The notes under the pieces were generated by a model, which searched no databases, was not told where the DNA came from, and worked only from the letters and a program-made list of their open reading frames with translations. Made by a program: the position numbers and the translations under genes. From Dicyema japonicum (taxonomy: Eukaryota > Dicyemida > Rhombozoa > Dicyemidae): a DNA stretch of 64,000 nucleotides. Positions 24,121 to 36,469 of the stretch are shown here, piece after piece (positions within the stretch are counted from its first letter, which is position 1; each line of letters starts with the position of its first letter). Where the stretch lies: NCBI GenBank assembly GCA_011109175.1, contig RDEW01000011.1, positions 692,374-756,373 on the forward strand. The letters run 5' to 3'.

Positions 24121-24545
24121 ATTGCTATTGATTTTAGAGAAATTAGTCATTTAATTCGCATTTACAATTTCTTTATTGGGTTATTAGGGATTTTAATTCA
24201 AGTTATTTCTATAATCAAGGACAGGATATTGGAGAAGAGACTCGCATCATATGGCCCGAGGAGAGCATTNATTTAATAATTGTTATTGATTTTAGGGAAA
24301 TTAGTCATTTAATTCGCATTTACAATTTATTTATTGGATTATTAGGGATTTTAATTCAAGTTATTTCTATAATCAAGGACAGGATATTGGAGAAGAGACT
24401 CGCATCTTATGGCCCGAGGAGAGCATTTAGGAGAGATAATTATGAGTTCGATTCGAACAGAAAGAAATTCTATCGAAGCCTTACCAGTGATACTCAGCGC
24501 ACTGTGTGTGAAGTTGAAAAAGATTTTGAAATTTATTTAACTTAG
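24120..24545. repeat. Direct duplication around a single N
   Basis: About 150 bp before the N at 24270 recur after it with a few mismatches (landmark GGAGAAGAGACTCGCATC on both sides). This again looks like an assembly join. The sequence after the second copy (24430-24545) is open and Arg/Glu-rich but unassigned. Confidence 0.7.
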
Positions 24546-24989
24546 TTGCAAATGCTTTGTCATGATCTTGGCATCGCGTACGTGCCTATAATAATAATGT
24601 CGGAAAACATAACATTATATACGACCTTCCATAATTTCGGAATCGTAGTTTTGATAATATTAGACGCCCAAAAGTGAGAAATTGATTCGTTTTTTAAATC
24701 AAATTTTAAGTTTTTTGTTATTTTTTAATTCAATTCAATCAGTTCTTGTATTTTTTTCCACATCAAACCCAGATGATAACCACGGATTTATCATCAAATC
24801 TTCACTATTCCGATTAAATCGTAAAATCTTTTATATCATTCAAATTTTGTAGGGGTCGCATAAATATCTGTATCGTTATAACTTTTCTTGTAATTCCAAA
24901 AAAGTAACATTTAACAAATCTACCCAAAACTTGCCATTTTGTTTTAAAAATTCCAAAATCCACGATATTTTCAGACCATGACGATGGCC

Positions 24990-26660
24990 ATTGCACCAAC
25001 AAGAGTCAGAGAAAGCGGAAAACCTTGAGGTACTCCGTTAGGTAATAATCGTGATCTTGATCTAAGATGACCCCAGACAACTCTTCCACGTCGTCCAGAG
25101 AGAAAATTGGTCAATCAAGCTAAATGTTTGTACGAACTTTAGAATCAAAAATCTTACCAAAAAGAAGCTTCCTCGGGACTGTGTCGAAAGCCTTGTTTAT
25201 GTCAATGGAAACCATTGTAGTTCGCATGTGTGGTGGGGTGGCATTAAATCTATCGGCTATAAATTGAGATGGTGTGGTCAAATGGGTGGTGGACTTCCCT
25301 GAACAAAAACTGTGTTAGAAAGTCGCTCGAGGGAGGTCAGAGTAATCGTGGATAGTGCCAGTTTTTCAAGTTCTGGAATTGTGCTGGTTAGGGAGATCGG
25401 CCTGTATGAAGCAGGTTCTCCCTTCGGTTTTTTAGCCTTCAAAAACTGGTTTGATAACAGAGTTCTTCCAAATATTGTGAATAATATTGTAGCTCATAGA
25501 CAGGTTAAATATTTGCGTGAGGTAGCCAATTGCTTTTTTTCTTAGGTGTTTCAGGTGAATCGAAGATTTTTAGGCCAGAGACCCGTGAGTTTTTTAATCC
25601 AGCGATTACCTATGAGACCTACTTGTCTGATAATAGGTCTTGGTAAGGTTCATTCCTTTGGTTTATGGGCACCTACTTTGATATCTAGGTGTTTAGAGCA
25701 GCCATGCCAAAGGGTAGCAACAGAAAAAAAAGATTTTTTAATAAAAAAACTGGTGAAAAATAATATATAATTTATTTTTGAGGTCATGTTCGAAGTCTCC
25801 TCATCTCTCTACTGGACTTTTCTAATAAAATTGTTTATATTTTTTAATTAGTATTCTTGATTTACTTTGTGGTTAACTTTGAATCGTATATTCTTTATAA
25901 TTAAGTCTTTCCTAAATTTTTTTTTAATGGATAAATTTAAATTAAAAGGTTAAATAAATAAAATTCTTGGATGATCTGCTTGAAGGTTTCTTAAGTTGGT
26001 GAAAGAACCTTGTCGTCTCTGGAGAGCACACGCAGGATTCCCGAATCTTATTCACTTCTGTATGTAGATCTCGTTTGTCTTTATTGATCCTGGATGATGA
26101 GGGTGAATAATAAAAGATCGAAAGACTTCCCAATGCACTCACCAGATCTCTTGATGATTAATTTCAGGTTCCCTTCTATCAGTTCAGTTGTTGTGATCTG
26201 AGGAATGAAGTGCAAGCAGAGAATGTGGTTCCAGGCATCTTGAGTATCATCATCGACTGCCCTGATGATTAGCTTTGAAAGACAGGAGGCAGCTGTTAGA
26301 CCCACCGACCTTGGATCCTGAGTGGGGTAACCCTCACCGACACAAACTGATTCAAGCAGTGTAGGCGTTTCATCCGTGTTAGATAGATCCAGGACAGATC
26401 CAGAGAAGGCTCCTTCTGCATGCTGTGTCTTTCCAAGACATGATGGGCATAAACAATTTGGCAGAAATTGTGCTGCCTTTCTTGTTAGCTTTTAGCATCC
26501 AAGGTGTCCAAAATTTGGGCAACGGGAGTATTGAATACCTACTTTCCTCTTATTTGCTTTCCAGAGATTAGGGAGAAGTAAGGTTTATCATGTCCACTTT
26601 CGTTGCATTGTCGTTCCTTCTGTCAGTAAAATTCACCATTTTTAATCCGATAGTCAAAAA
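24990..26660 (-). mobile_element. LINE, ORF with pre-RT and RT blocks (family N)
   Basis: From 26660 leftward the minus strand reads a pre-RT region with a Cys-containing knuckle (CLCPSCLGK), then GEPASYRPISLTSTIPELEK, then SIDINKAFDTVPRKLL (catalytic Asp), then LLPNGVPQG. The copy stops near 24990 before the YADD box. The order of blocks is preserved over 1.6 kb although frames change often. Confidence 0.75.
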
Positions 26661-26714
26661 CAGCTAACTAGACGAACTCTCCGCGTTTTTTTATTTTTGA
26701 GTGAAAAGTGTCTG

Positions 26715-27830
26715 TTATTTTAATAACCCCGGGAACACCGAGAAAGAAGGACAAAAGTCAACAGGTTTTAACACCCATCCCGCCTCACCAAACGCACAAT
26801 CTTGGTTTCTATTGACATCAACAAAGCCTTTGACACTGTTTCGAGGAAAATCCTGGTTGGAAAAATATTTTCTACTAATATTCTCCGAATGTGAAATTTA
26901 TGGCTGGCCAACTTTTGTCTGGGAAAGACGTGGAAGAGTAGTCAGTGGTGATCTCAGATCTAGATCACGATTACTACCGAACGGGGTACCCAGGGGTCTC
27001 CACTTTCACCAATTCTATTCAACCTATTCCTACACGACCTAGCTAATGATGGAGACGAAGATTCCCTGCTATTATCCTACGCAGACGATGTAGTCATTGC
27101 AATACGGCACCGCTCGACGCAAGTCGCATCCCTTAAAACTCAGACAAAATTGAACACTCTCCACGATTGGATTGTTGGCAATCGACTTACGATTTCTGCA
27201 ACCAAGTCCTATCTGTCACTTCACGTCGGACCGTCGTTCCAAGGATGAACCGAGTCTTTTTATTGGTCCCACATCGGATTCCAGTGACAAGGTCCCCAAT
27301 GTCCTTGGAGTCAAGTACGACAGCCTTCTCAATTTCAACTCCCACGCAACAGACATGATTACCAGGGGCCTCCAGAAAGTTAACGTTATACGCGCCCTTG
27401 TTCGGAGGACCACGAGGAACATGGACTTTTCCGTTTCTACCCTCTACCAACAAACAATCGCGCCTCCGTTGCATGGAGATTCGGGTTATCGGAGTCTATG
27501 GTCCAAAGAATCAACTCGATATACCGGAAAAAATCAGTATACTTTGCCCACGTAATGGATCAACAGTCGACCCATTACTCATGGAAGCTAAGATCCGTAG
27601 TCGTGGCTCCGGATTTTCTTCGCGTCTGTGAAGAAGATGGAAAATCCGCTTCGCCTGATCCTTCCCATGCAAGAGAAAACCGATTGGATAAGAAATTCCC
27701 CTCCCCGATCGGATTCTTCTGCAAGACCGAGACTACTTCCGGAAAGTAGTGGGGACGATGGAAGATCACAGACGTCGAATGGCACAAGTGATTGCGAGGA
27801 CTAGGATCACCTAACTGTTTATGNGACTTG
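26715..27830 (+). mobile_element. LINE reverse transcriptase with YADD
   Basis: The plus strand carries the RT in order: SIDINKAFDTVSRKIL-like start, LLPNGV, GSPLSPILFNLFLHDL, then LLLSYADDVVIAIRH (catalytic box), a thumb (LTISATKSYLSL) and a C-terminal segment with KKSVYFAHVMDQQSTHYSW. Frames shift at 26870, 27000 and 27230. An N at 27824 marks the 3' side. The copy starts with a scrap of repeat B (26716-26745). Confidence 0.8.
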
Positions 27831-27929
27831 AATGAGAATAAATTGTACAAATTATCAAAACTCTTAGTACAATTAATGCCTATTAATATATATTTGATTC
27901 CATTGGATTACTAATTTAAAATCTTATTG

Positions 27930-28129
27930 TTGCTAATCTTCTGTGAAAGCAAACAATGGAGTTATCCCTTTTAGAAGATCTCAAAGGATCCTTGGGGTTA
28001 TTTTTGACATGGACATGTTATTTTCTCCCCATATTGAAAACTTTATTACAAAATGCGAAAACAAGACTAATGTCTTGAAATGTCTCACAGGCTTATGGAA
28101 GTACGGAAATCATCCTATTTTGAGTTATA
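27930..28129 (+). mobile_element. LINE (family M), left part, split by a transposon
   Basis: The plus strand reads RILGVIFDMDMLFSPHIENF, then NVLKCLTGLWKYG, close to the RT thumb of the LINE at 12005-12560. It is cut at the TA at 28128-28129, where the Tigger-like element starts, and resumes at 29303. Confidence 0.75.
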
Positions 28130-29300
28130 CAGTGGACCTTGAATTGGGGAAATTTCTTCCCAATTTTGAGGTTTTCCCCAAAAAAGAGGGTTTTCCTTAA
28201 ATTTGGGTCTTCCTGTTCGATATCCTACCTTAATAATATAACTAAGACGGATAATTACAATTTTTATTTTTTAATAAAAAATCTGTTAATTTTAATCGAG
28301 TTTTTGTTTTTTTCGAATCGAACTCATAATATTTGCTTTGAATCTGTGTAGATCAAGGACATTTTCCAGAGTCTCTTGCTTAAAAATATTTAGCAGCATT
28401 GTGAATGCGCATTCCGCATTTTTATAACTTGATGATCATCCAAATGTTCCAGAAAGTGTTTGCTGCACTCCTCTTCATCACTACTATGATCCCAGAAGCT
28501 CTCAAAATTGCCTTTTCCACAATATCCGAATCAATCAGACTTTCTTCGATGCCCTCTTTTTCCCGACAGTCCTATTCCAAAACCTTTTCAAAACAATGTC
28601 GTATTGAAGTTTCTGTAATCTCGCCTCATGCCAATTTTGAGCATGAAATAGAATCCAATATTGTGATTCCCTTTATTGCTTCATCTATTTGTGCTTCAAA
28701 ATTTTTATCATAGATAATCGTTTTCATCATCCAGTTATTGAAATGATTCTTTAATGCCTGTATTATCCTTTAGTCACATGGCTGAATTAAGGAAGTAGTG
28801 TTTTATGGAAAAATATTACGTCGAGGTTAGAATGTTGGGCAGAAACAGCATTACAAGTTGCATTGTCAATTAATAATGCTATTTTTCTTCTTTTCTCCCT
28901 CATTTCCTCGTTAGATCGTGAAAATAATTTTCAAAAATATTTTTTGTGATCAAGGCTTTGCATGAAGCATAATATTCAATTCCGATTTCTTTCAGATTCA
29001 CACCTTTTAATACTCTTGGTGACTTGCACGCCCAATTATAAGCGGTTTATATTTTTCTCCTGTGTAACTGCAACACAAAAGAAGTTTCATCGACTTTCAA
29101 TGATTTGCTTGCTAACTTACAAGGTTGATTAAATTTCAAAATTCTTATAGAAATATATTAATGAATCGTTTATGATAATATAAAAATTTCCCCAGGGGAG
29201 TTATTTCTTTAAAATCATCGTATTTTATAGATGGCGAAAATATTTTCCTAAAAGCAAGGTTTTTCCCAAAAAAGAGTTTCCCCAATTCGGGGTCGCACTG
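28130..29300 (-). mobile_element. pogo/Tigger element with inverted repeats and TA target duplication
   Basis: This is a 1171-bp element flanked by TA (28128-28129 and 29301-29302). The left end reads CAGTGGACCTTGAATTGGGG and the right end, on the opposite strand, CAGTGCGACCCCGAATTGGG. They match over ~24 bp with one indel. On the minus strand it holds a transposase relic: PRVLKGVNLKEIGIEYYASC, then ALLIDNATCNAVSAQHSNLD (with a DDE aspartate), a shifted QPCD-like block, LKNHFNNWMMK and a C-terminal segment. The DNA-binding N-terminus is missing, so the element is internally shortened, and stops are present. Confidence 0.85.
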
Positions 29301-29302
29301 TA

Positions 29303-29600
29303 CAAACAATTCATTGAACCATGCATCTCTTACGCATGTGGTATCTAGGCCCCTTCACTCTCGGATAAATATCTTGAAGATCTAGGTTCGCTGAAAAAGA
29401 GCCTCTAAAATTACGGAACGCTGGATTTCTGAAGAGTTCAAGGCTCCAATGCCTCTAGAATCCATGATACGCATGAACCGTAGAATGCGCCGTCGTGACT
29501 ACGAGATCCAGTCATTTGGCGATACGTGCTTGTGTGGGGTCGAAGTAGGAGCATCGAGCCAAGTCGAGGTCCCTGCTAGAGCGTGCTGAGATCACGTAAT
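29303..29600 (+). mobile_element. LINE (family M), right part
   Basis: This continues the LINE interrupted at 28129. The readable parts are FIEPCISYACG, then a post-RT segment (KITERWISEEFKAPMPLE) and a basic tail (MNRRMRRRDYEIQ), ending in TTAGTTAGTTTG. The split shows that the LINE was there before the Tigger element. Confidence 0.7.
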
Positions 29601-29609
29601 TAGTTAGTT

Positions 29610-30655
29610 TGTGTAACCGTGGTCTCTGGTGTTTTTATTATTATGTCATTAATTGTTGCTCCGAAATTTTACAAAGTCTCCAAGACTTACCCCCATAATC
29701 TAGTCATACTTAAAATACCTATACACGAAGGTCTTAGTTGTAAATAGACACGTGATTTTTTGTCCATTGATTTTATTATTGACTATTTCTTTTTCGTTCT
29801 GACTACCTCTTTGGTTGGTCTCATATTTAGAAGCACTGGTAAGTCAACTCGTATTGATTCTCTACAAACAAAATAGTAATATTCACAAAGAGGCACTGGT
29901 AAACTCAATAAAAATGCCAGGAACGATGATCAATCCCAGGTGCTGTGAAAATCATCTCTCTGCGAGGGTCTGAATCGGTGTCGTCTCTTTACTCATGTTT
30001 GTTTCTACGTAACGAATGAAACTCACCAATTGGACCTATCTGAGAAGGTCCCCGATAGATAAACTATAAACAACAAACACCGAGTGGTTCACGATGTTTT
30101 ACTACGTTCCAACCACTACCAAGTAATGAAAGGTCACAAGGTGGAAGTTCATAAAATATATAGCGTTGTAGTTTTACATCCATTTGGTTTTTTATAGTAA
30201 ATTTATATTATCCCATTCTCACAATTATTTGCATCTTACGTCATTCCATCTCTTTTACCAATTCTGTTAGGATTGCAGTCACTCAGAGAATAGCTCTTAA
30301 TGTGACACAACAGTGGACGTTAAATGTTTGGAACCGAGACCTCCGGAGAGCCTCAATTCGTGGAAATGGAGGTAGTTGTCCCTTCTATGGGGACCTGTTT
30401 GGTTCCTCGATCAGTTCGGATGTGTGAGGCCAATTGACTAATCTGGAATCGTTATGTGGGAGAATAAGAAAATAACTTTGTGAACTATTTATGAACTAAA
30501 AAATCAAAAAAAACTCAATAAAGAGAATAACCAGGATTTAAAATTTCACGCACGTGTCTGGCAAAGAAATTTTGTTTATTAATTTTTAAATTAAGATTAA
30601 AAGATAAACTTATATTTTATTAAAATAAATTTATCCCTAAGCAACAAATAGTGGT
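29610..30655. other. No recognisable gene
   Basis: This stretch is upstream of WDR92. A plus-strand frame near 30015-30170 is open but matches no family I know. No promoter element could be called with confidence. Confidence 0.35.
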
Positions 30656-30660
30656 AGACA

Positions 30661-31942
30661 ATGGACAAGCCCCAAATAATCCTCCACGTGCAAAAATCCT
30701 TAAACTACACTGTTTACGATGGACAATGGATTCCCGAAAGCACACAGTTTGTGCTCATAGGAAGCCGACCTAAAGGGGACGGAATACTGAGTATTTACGA
30801 GATGGAAAATACAGACGCCACCCACGTGCATGAAGTACTCAATTAATCCAATTTAGTCTATCAAATCGGTTGCCTTCAGATGTTCAACTTTCGGAGGATC
30901 AAGGCAGGGAAACAAACACTTGGCCACTGGGGACTTTAATGGGAATTTAAATATTTGGTTTCAATCAGTTTTATATGATAGGAATATGGAACGATTAGAC
31001 TCCCCTGTTTATTCTGTCAAGGCGCATAATGAGATTATCAACATGGTAGATGGAGTTGGCGGTCTCGGAATTGGGGAAGGATCTGCAGAAGTAGCCACGT
31101 GCAGTAGAGACGGTTTAAAATATTTTATTTTTAAAATAATTTCAATTTTATTCAAAAATTTTAATTTATTTTTAATAATGTTATTCTCGTTTTATTATCG
31201 AAAGGATCTGTTAAAGTCTGGGATCCCCGTCAACCGGATATCCCCGTGGCAATAATGGAACCTAATCCCGAAGAGAAGATACGGGACTGTTGGTCAGTGG
31301 CTTTCGGTATTCCTGATCGTTTAAACCTTAGGGAACGCTTATAATACAAGCGACAGGTGTTTGTGTGCTGGTTTTGATAACGGGGACATTAAATTGTTCG
31401 ATTTTAGAAGCATGGCTCTGAGATGGGAGACCAACGTGAAAAACGGAGTCTGCTGTCTCGAGTTTGACCGAAAGGACATTGCCATGAACAAGTTGGTAGT
31501 GACCACATTGGAATCGAAGTTCCACGTATTTGATATGAGGACTGAAGGTGCCACTAACAACAGTTTTGCCTCACTTACAGAATCGGTACTCCGTATTTGA
31601 ACTTCCCTTAGGCCCACAAGTCTACCCTTTGGACCGTCCGACATCTTCCGCAAAACCGTGAGGTCTTCATGACCAGTGGAGGGTCTGGGTCACTATATTT
31701 GTGGAAATAGTAAATACTCTTTTAATGATAGTAACTACCCTAAGAAGAGATTACTGGATGACGGTCACGGGAACACGACAGGGTGCGCGGGGACTGTGGA
31801 CTTACTACAGAATGCCACATTAGCCACACAACCTATTGGGAGCTTCCGATGGTGCAGGGATATGGAAGGATTGGCTCTGGCTACATCATTCGATCAGTGC
31901 TTTAGAATTTGTGTTGTTACTAAGCTTTCTAAGATCCATTAG
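30661..31942 (+). CDS. DNAAF10: WD40 protein DNAAF10/WDR92 (dynein pre-assembly)
   Basis: This is the orthologue of WDR92/Monad (DNAAF10), a cytoplasmic WD40-repeat protein that works with R2TP/prefoldin-like chaperones in assembling axonemal dynein arms. I spliced it from ATG 30661 to TAG 31942 with six GT-AG introns: 30835-30856, 30959-30982, 31113-31204, 31307-31331, 31586-31611 and 31710-31731 (22, 24, 92, 25, 26, 22 nt). The product is 356 residues, within one or two of the human protein, with no frame conflict. Orthologue-specific blocks run along its whole length: [88 protein letters not shown] and [20 protein letters not shown]. Intron 3 is the only one of ordinary length and is extremely AT-rich. 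Its presence suggests a ciliated cell type in the organism. Confidence 0.97.
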
Positions 31943-32235
31943 TGTCTTTGGTACTTTGATCATAATTTGAGAATTAACCTTGTCAATAATCCTAGCGGGC
32001 TGAATGTCTATTAAATGTTGAGTGACTTTTAGGTGCTTATATTGCTAAGAATCTACCACGGGAAAGTTATTATTTAATGTCAGAAATAGGTTGGCTTACT
32101 TTCAAACTGGTTGAATTTGTAACTAGTGTGCTTTACCGAATAATATAAAATATTAATCTCTCTCAGTCGACTAGGCTTAACATGGTCATTTATAATTTGC
32201 TATGTTCTTATATTGACCATAATAGTCCTGTAGAC

Positions 32236-34066
32236 CAGTGGTTCTCTTGAATTTTGACTCAAGGGGCAAATCCATTAATTATTTTATTTGTAGGGCTGCC
32301 AATTTTTTTAAACTTAATGAATATAAAAAAGAAAGCAAAGGTAAATTTATAAACCATTAATAAATTAGTTCTTTAAAAGCTGGTACAATGGAGATCCGTA
32401 ACAACTGACTTGGATGCATATCTGTCAGTTTATTGCGGTATTTGTTCTTTATTTGCACCATTTTGCTGAAAATGGATTCACATACATAAGTTGATCCGAA
32501 CATTGAAATATTCTTAGGATAGAGATTGGCAAAATTCGATAAGAGAAGTGTTGTCAGATAAAGCGTTCAACTGTAAATCGGCTGTCAATTCAGTCAATTC
32601 CATTTGGAATTGAACAGGAGATTCTTCAATTTTGACGTTGAAAAGCTTTGCAAACATTTTCATTAAGGGTAATTTATCTTTAAAATTCTAAAATTTTGTA
32701 AATGAACCCCAAAGCGGCATTCAAATTGGTAAATTAAGTCGCCGATTATTGATATATATTTTTCATTATTTTCAGAAAGCAAAGTGACATGTATCTTTAT
32801 TTGAAAGTTGAATCTTTCATAAATATAATTTTTTGAGAAAAGACAATATAACTCCACATTGTTGATAGCAAAGCTTGTCTTTTCCTTGTAAATCAGTGTT
32901 TATATTTGAAAAATGTATTGACAGATCAACAAAAAAGGCCAAATCTGAAACCCATATTTGATCAACAGTTGAGGATAATGTACTTTATCGTGAATAAATT
33001 CTATAATTTCAGGAAACAAATTATAAAACCTATAAATAATTTCTAAATATTTGATGTACCTTTTTAGACATGCAGAACGACTTTTCTAACATAAAAAATC
33101 ACATCTCCACAATCTGCATCAATTTCATTTAAAAAATATTTAAATTTTCGATGTTTGATGGCTTTAACGATGGATACAACAATTTGTGAAACACATTCCA
33201 TGTTAGTTGTCTTTGTGATTAGATTTTCCTGACGAATCACATAATGATGGCATATAATAGGATCAAATTTATTTTCGACTATATAATCTCTCATTCGCCC
33301 TTGAAGACCACATTTCTGACCAATCACAAAAGGACCTCCTTCAGTTGTCACGGAAATCAATTTTGAAGGGTCCAAGTTTTCATTTATTCCTTTTGTTGAG
33401 CGGTGAAGTGTACATAACGAAAGAAATTCTTCATAAATTTTGAAATCCTGCATTATTCCCTTGCAAACACAATTAATTGTTTATGTCAGTAGCATCATAG
33501 CCAATGAATAGTAAACTAACTTTTTTCACTAAAAATATTTATTTCATAAAAAATTACTCAACAAGCTGATCATGAATACTATCTAGATTCAATTCTTCGA
33601 GCAGCTGTATCATTGCTGAGTGTTATTTCTTTACTATATCTTGGATACTTTGAGAACAATATTCTTCGGCAAATAATGTAGTAGCCTCCTTCAAAATTTC
33701 GCAATCAGTATATGGCTTCATATGCTTTGCAATAAAATGACTAATTCTCGTTGAAGCAATATTTGTATCTTTGGAAAAGGCACCACATTTAAAAAATGAA
33801 GATTGTCTGAATTATTGAGATTTTAACAAAAACGACTTTTTGCTTTCTCGAATCGCATTGATAATTGATTCGTGCTGTTGATGATGTCTTTTGACGGAGT
33901 AGGTTTTTATCAATTTTATCGTTGCTTGAAATTTTAAACAATGTAATTTGCAATGTATTTTAATCATAAAGAACTTTTCCTCCCATTTATATTTAAATCC
34001 TCTGTTCTCCTGTACTATAGTCCGTGAATGTTTACGCACACCTGACATTAAAAAATAATATTTCAA
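32236..34066 (-). mobile_element. hAT (GTF2IRD2/ZBED-type) transposase relic, nearly full length
   Basis: From 34066 leftward the minus strand reads the N-terminal zinc-finger part (VQENRGFKYKWEEKFFMIKI, then SVKRHHQQHE), a middle part with the box VTTEGGPFVIGQKCGLQGRM, then CHHYVIRQENL, then IKHRKFKYFLNEIDADCGDV, and a C-terminal part down to about 32540. At 32236 CAGTGGTTCTCTTGAA resembles a Charlie-type terminal repeat. The DGAP box has become EGGP and stops are frequent, so it is inactive. Mammalian GTF2IRD2 carries a related domesticated domain, but nothing suggests domestication here. Confidence 0.75.
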
Positions 34067-34442
34067 CGAGTGAATTAAAATTTAATTTTAAAATTGAAAA
34101 CAATTATTAAAATTAATATTAATAATAATTTTTTAATCTGATAATAAATTTGTCGGGGCCACGTTAGAGAACGACTTAGTTAGTTAAAAGCTCTTTCATG
34201 TAGCTCTAAAAAGGTTTTGCTTGAGTCATCCTTTTCGCCATCCTCGCCCACATTCGTCTTCAATACTGACAATTTTCAATTTCAGTCGCCTTGTCGTCCA
34301 AATATTTGTGCCAGAGGGATTTCGATCGTTTTCTCATCAAAAGTGATATTTGATTACGTTTTCCCTTTGATGCAATTTTATTCGATTTTGAACTTCCCAG
34401 TTTCGAACGTGTTTCCTTATGCTGTTTCGACAAATTCTCTTA

Positions 34443-34730
34443 TTACGGGGTCATGAAGATTGTCTGACGTAAGATAATCCGGTAGTTTCCAAAGGTTCTT
34501 TCGTATCCAAGGGCATTCTTTGTCTCTTGTAAGCAGCAGATGTCAATTTTGTAACGTAACAGATCTTCAAAAAGTTGTTCTATTTTGAATCGAGATGAGA
34601 GGCCTCGAACGTGTATGTGGCTATGGTGAACAAGGAGTTTGAATCTAAGCATGATAAAGGCATAATTTTTCCGGGAAAAACAGAAGCACGTCACCACTTC
34701 AACCAAATAGATTGGAGAGAAGACCTTTAA
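34443..34730 (-). mobile_element. LINE endonuclease start, relic
   Basis: The minus strand reads HIHVRGLSSRF, then DLLRYKIDICCLQETK, the APE-type endonuclease start used by Jockey-like LINEs (the glutamate of QETK is catalytic). It begins with the same TTGGTTGAAGTGGTGACG-like leader seen at 18115 and 51985. The rest of the element is missing. Confidence 0.65.
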
Positions 34731-34851
34731 AGAAGTACATCGTTACTTTAGCCTTATTTTGTAATATTAGTAATAATTCTTTTTAATATAAATAAGCCAA
34801 CCATATTAAAAAATAAATAAATAAAATTTTAAGCTAATTAGCTGTTATGTG

Positions 34852-35487
34852 ATGCAGTGTCTATCTAAAACTGAATTCAGACGTGAAGCTCTAAATATCA
34901 TAGCAAAACTAAGCAAGGGCGAACGACAACGTCAGTCAGATATAATCCAAGAGAAAGTAAGCCAAAATCTGTATCCAATTAAGTTTTTACAAACCCAACT
35001 ATACAAGGACTCCAAGAACATTGGTTTGTACGTGAGCATCTCCAGCGAAGTCTCAACCAATAAAATCATCACTTCAGCCTTCAGATATAACAAGAGCTGC
35101 TTCATTTCTTATTGCCAAGAAATTCGACCCATGAGGATACTCAGATTGGATGGAGTGAGTGACTTGCTTCTCTAAGAAAAAGTTCAATGAAATTTTTTCA
35201 GCATGAACAAGTTGAGAACAAAGTCGAGGCTGAAGACTCCGGTTTGAATGAGCTTTATACTTGATGGCTTGGATGTCCTTGTAGTACCCTGAGTTGCCTT
35301 TACTATCTGCGGTAAACGAATGGGGAGAGGTCGAGGATATTATGATTGGTATTTGAATTCAAGGAAAGGCGTAATTAGGCCGAGGACTGTTTCTTTAGCC
35401 TTTAATGAACAAATTTTTGAGGATATTCCCACTGAACCGACAGATTGTATTATCGATTATATTTTGTCCACAAGACTTTATATTTAG
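34852..35487 (+). CDS. MTHFS: 5-formyltetrahydrofolate cyclo-ligase (damaged)
   Basis: This enzyme converts 5-formyl-THF to 5,10-methenyl-THF using ATP. Exon 1 (34852-35154) reads EFRREALNIIAKLSKGERQR, then NIGLYVSISSEVSTNKII, then SCFISYCQEIRPMRI, all typical of the family. The C-terminal part (from about 35250) reads LDVLVVP, then VAFTICGKRMGRGRGYYDWY, which holds the nucleotide-binding G-x-G-x-GYYD motif, and ends at TAG 35485-35487. The link is unclear. A GTGAGT donor at 35155 can be joined to AG at 35176 (22 nt) or 35201 (47 nt). In the C-terminal frame there are TGA codons at 35245-35247 and 35290-35292, the second where the family has Gly (VPG). So this is either a pseudogene or contains sequence errors. 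The upstream GTG at 34849 is not needed. Confidence 0.75.
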
Positions 35488-35639
35488 GAGGGAAATTTAA
35501 TTTATTTTTGAATTATTTTTATCGTCTTTATGTGTGTTGATAAGTATTTGACTTTATCCTAGGAAAATAATAAATTTAGCTTACTGAGTGCTTATTTGAG
35601 TATCCATCCTATATTTATTGTATGAAATCAGGGAAAAAA

Positions 35640-35815
35640 ATAAAGAATGAAGTGATGTTTGCGACGGTAGGACGTGGGACAAAAATGGAAGAAAGCGGAC
35701 CTACTTCTCCACCTCTCTTCAGAAACGGAAGCCTGTAATGAAGTATTGGAAGATGGATTTGGTCGGAACAAGCAGATGTTCTCCCTTTGGTTCCATCTTT
35801 GGATTAGTTAGCTAT
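35640..35815 (+). mobile_element. LINE 3' end (family L3), copy 2
   Basis: In changing frames it reads LEDGFGRNKQMFSLWFHLWI and ends in TTAGTTAGCTATGACT. It matches the copies at 19080-19330 and 41210-41395. Confidence 0.6.
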
Positions 35816-35850
35816 GACTAGGGCGGAAATAATAGGACATTTTAAAAAAC

Positions 35851-36170
35851 GGGTGGCATATTGGTTAGATGTCGGGCAAAGTGGTTTAGGCTACGGGTTT
35901 GATTCTCGCTGCTGTTCACCTGGTGGGAGGTTCCACGCATCTACGATGTTAAAAAGGCTCGACGAGTGACGTCATCATCAGCGGACATTCACTGTGGAAC
36001 TGGATAGTCTAAAAGGAAAACAAAGAAGTGATGAGTATTCCTTGATCTTCCCTCGATTAGCTATTATAATCGTTCTTTGCTTAAAATAAAGTGTGTGTTC
36101 TGCCTGTGGGGAGCGATAACTGATTTGGCTCCTCGTTAAATGCGAACATTATTTATTTATTATTTAAAAA
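35851..36170 (+). repeat. tRNA-derived SINE, copy 3
   Basis: The head is present (GGTGGCATATTGGTTAG, then GGGTTTGATTCTCGC as B box), followed by the common body with GTTCACCTGGTGGGAGG and AATAAAGTGTGTGTTCTGC and an AT-rich tail. It is more diverged in the 3' half than copies 1 and 2. Confidence 0.85.
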
Positions 36171-36469
36171 CAAAATAGTACAATTAGGACAATTTAAAAA
36201 AAATTTTTATAAGACAAATATTATTTATTTTTATTTTATTTTTTTATTTTTAAATTATTTTGTATTTTTTAAACTAAAAATACAAAATAAAATAAATACT
36301 TAATCTGGGTTTTAAATTATTCTCAAAAATAACCAATCTAGGACAATTTATATGGAAATCAACAAAAACTATCCATTGTTAGAGAAATTAAAATATAGCA
36401 TGAAATATTTTTCAAAATTGTTTTCATTGAAGTTTTTCTGTATTACAAATAAAAAATTTTATTGAAAAA

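Noticed and set aside
28405-28713. Plus-strand ORF of 102 codons
   Set aside because: It is the antisense of the Tigger transposase C-terminal part on the minus strand.
35245-35292. TGA read as an amino acid (recoding or selenocysteine)
   Set aside because: Elongin A and endosulfine end at TGA, the positions expect Gly or unrelated residues, and other errors occur in the same genes.
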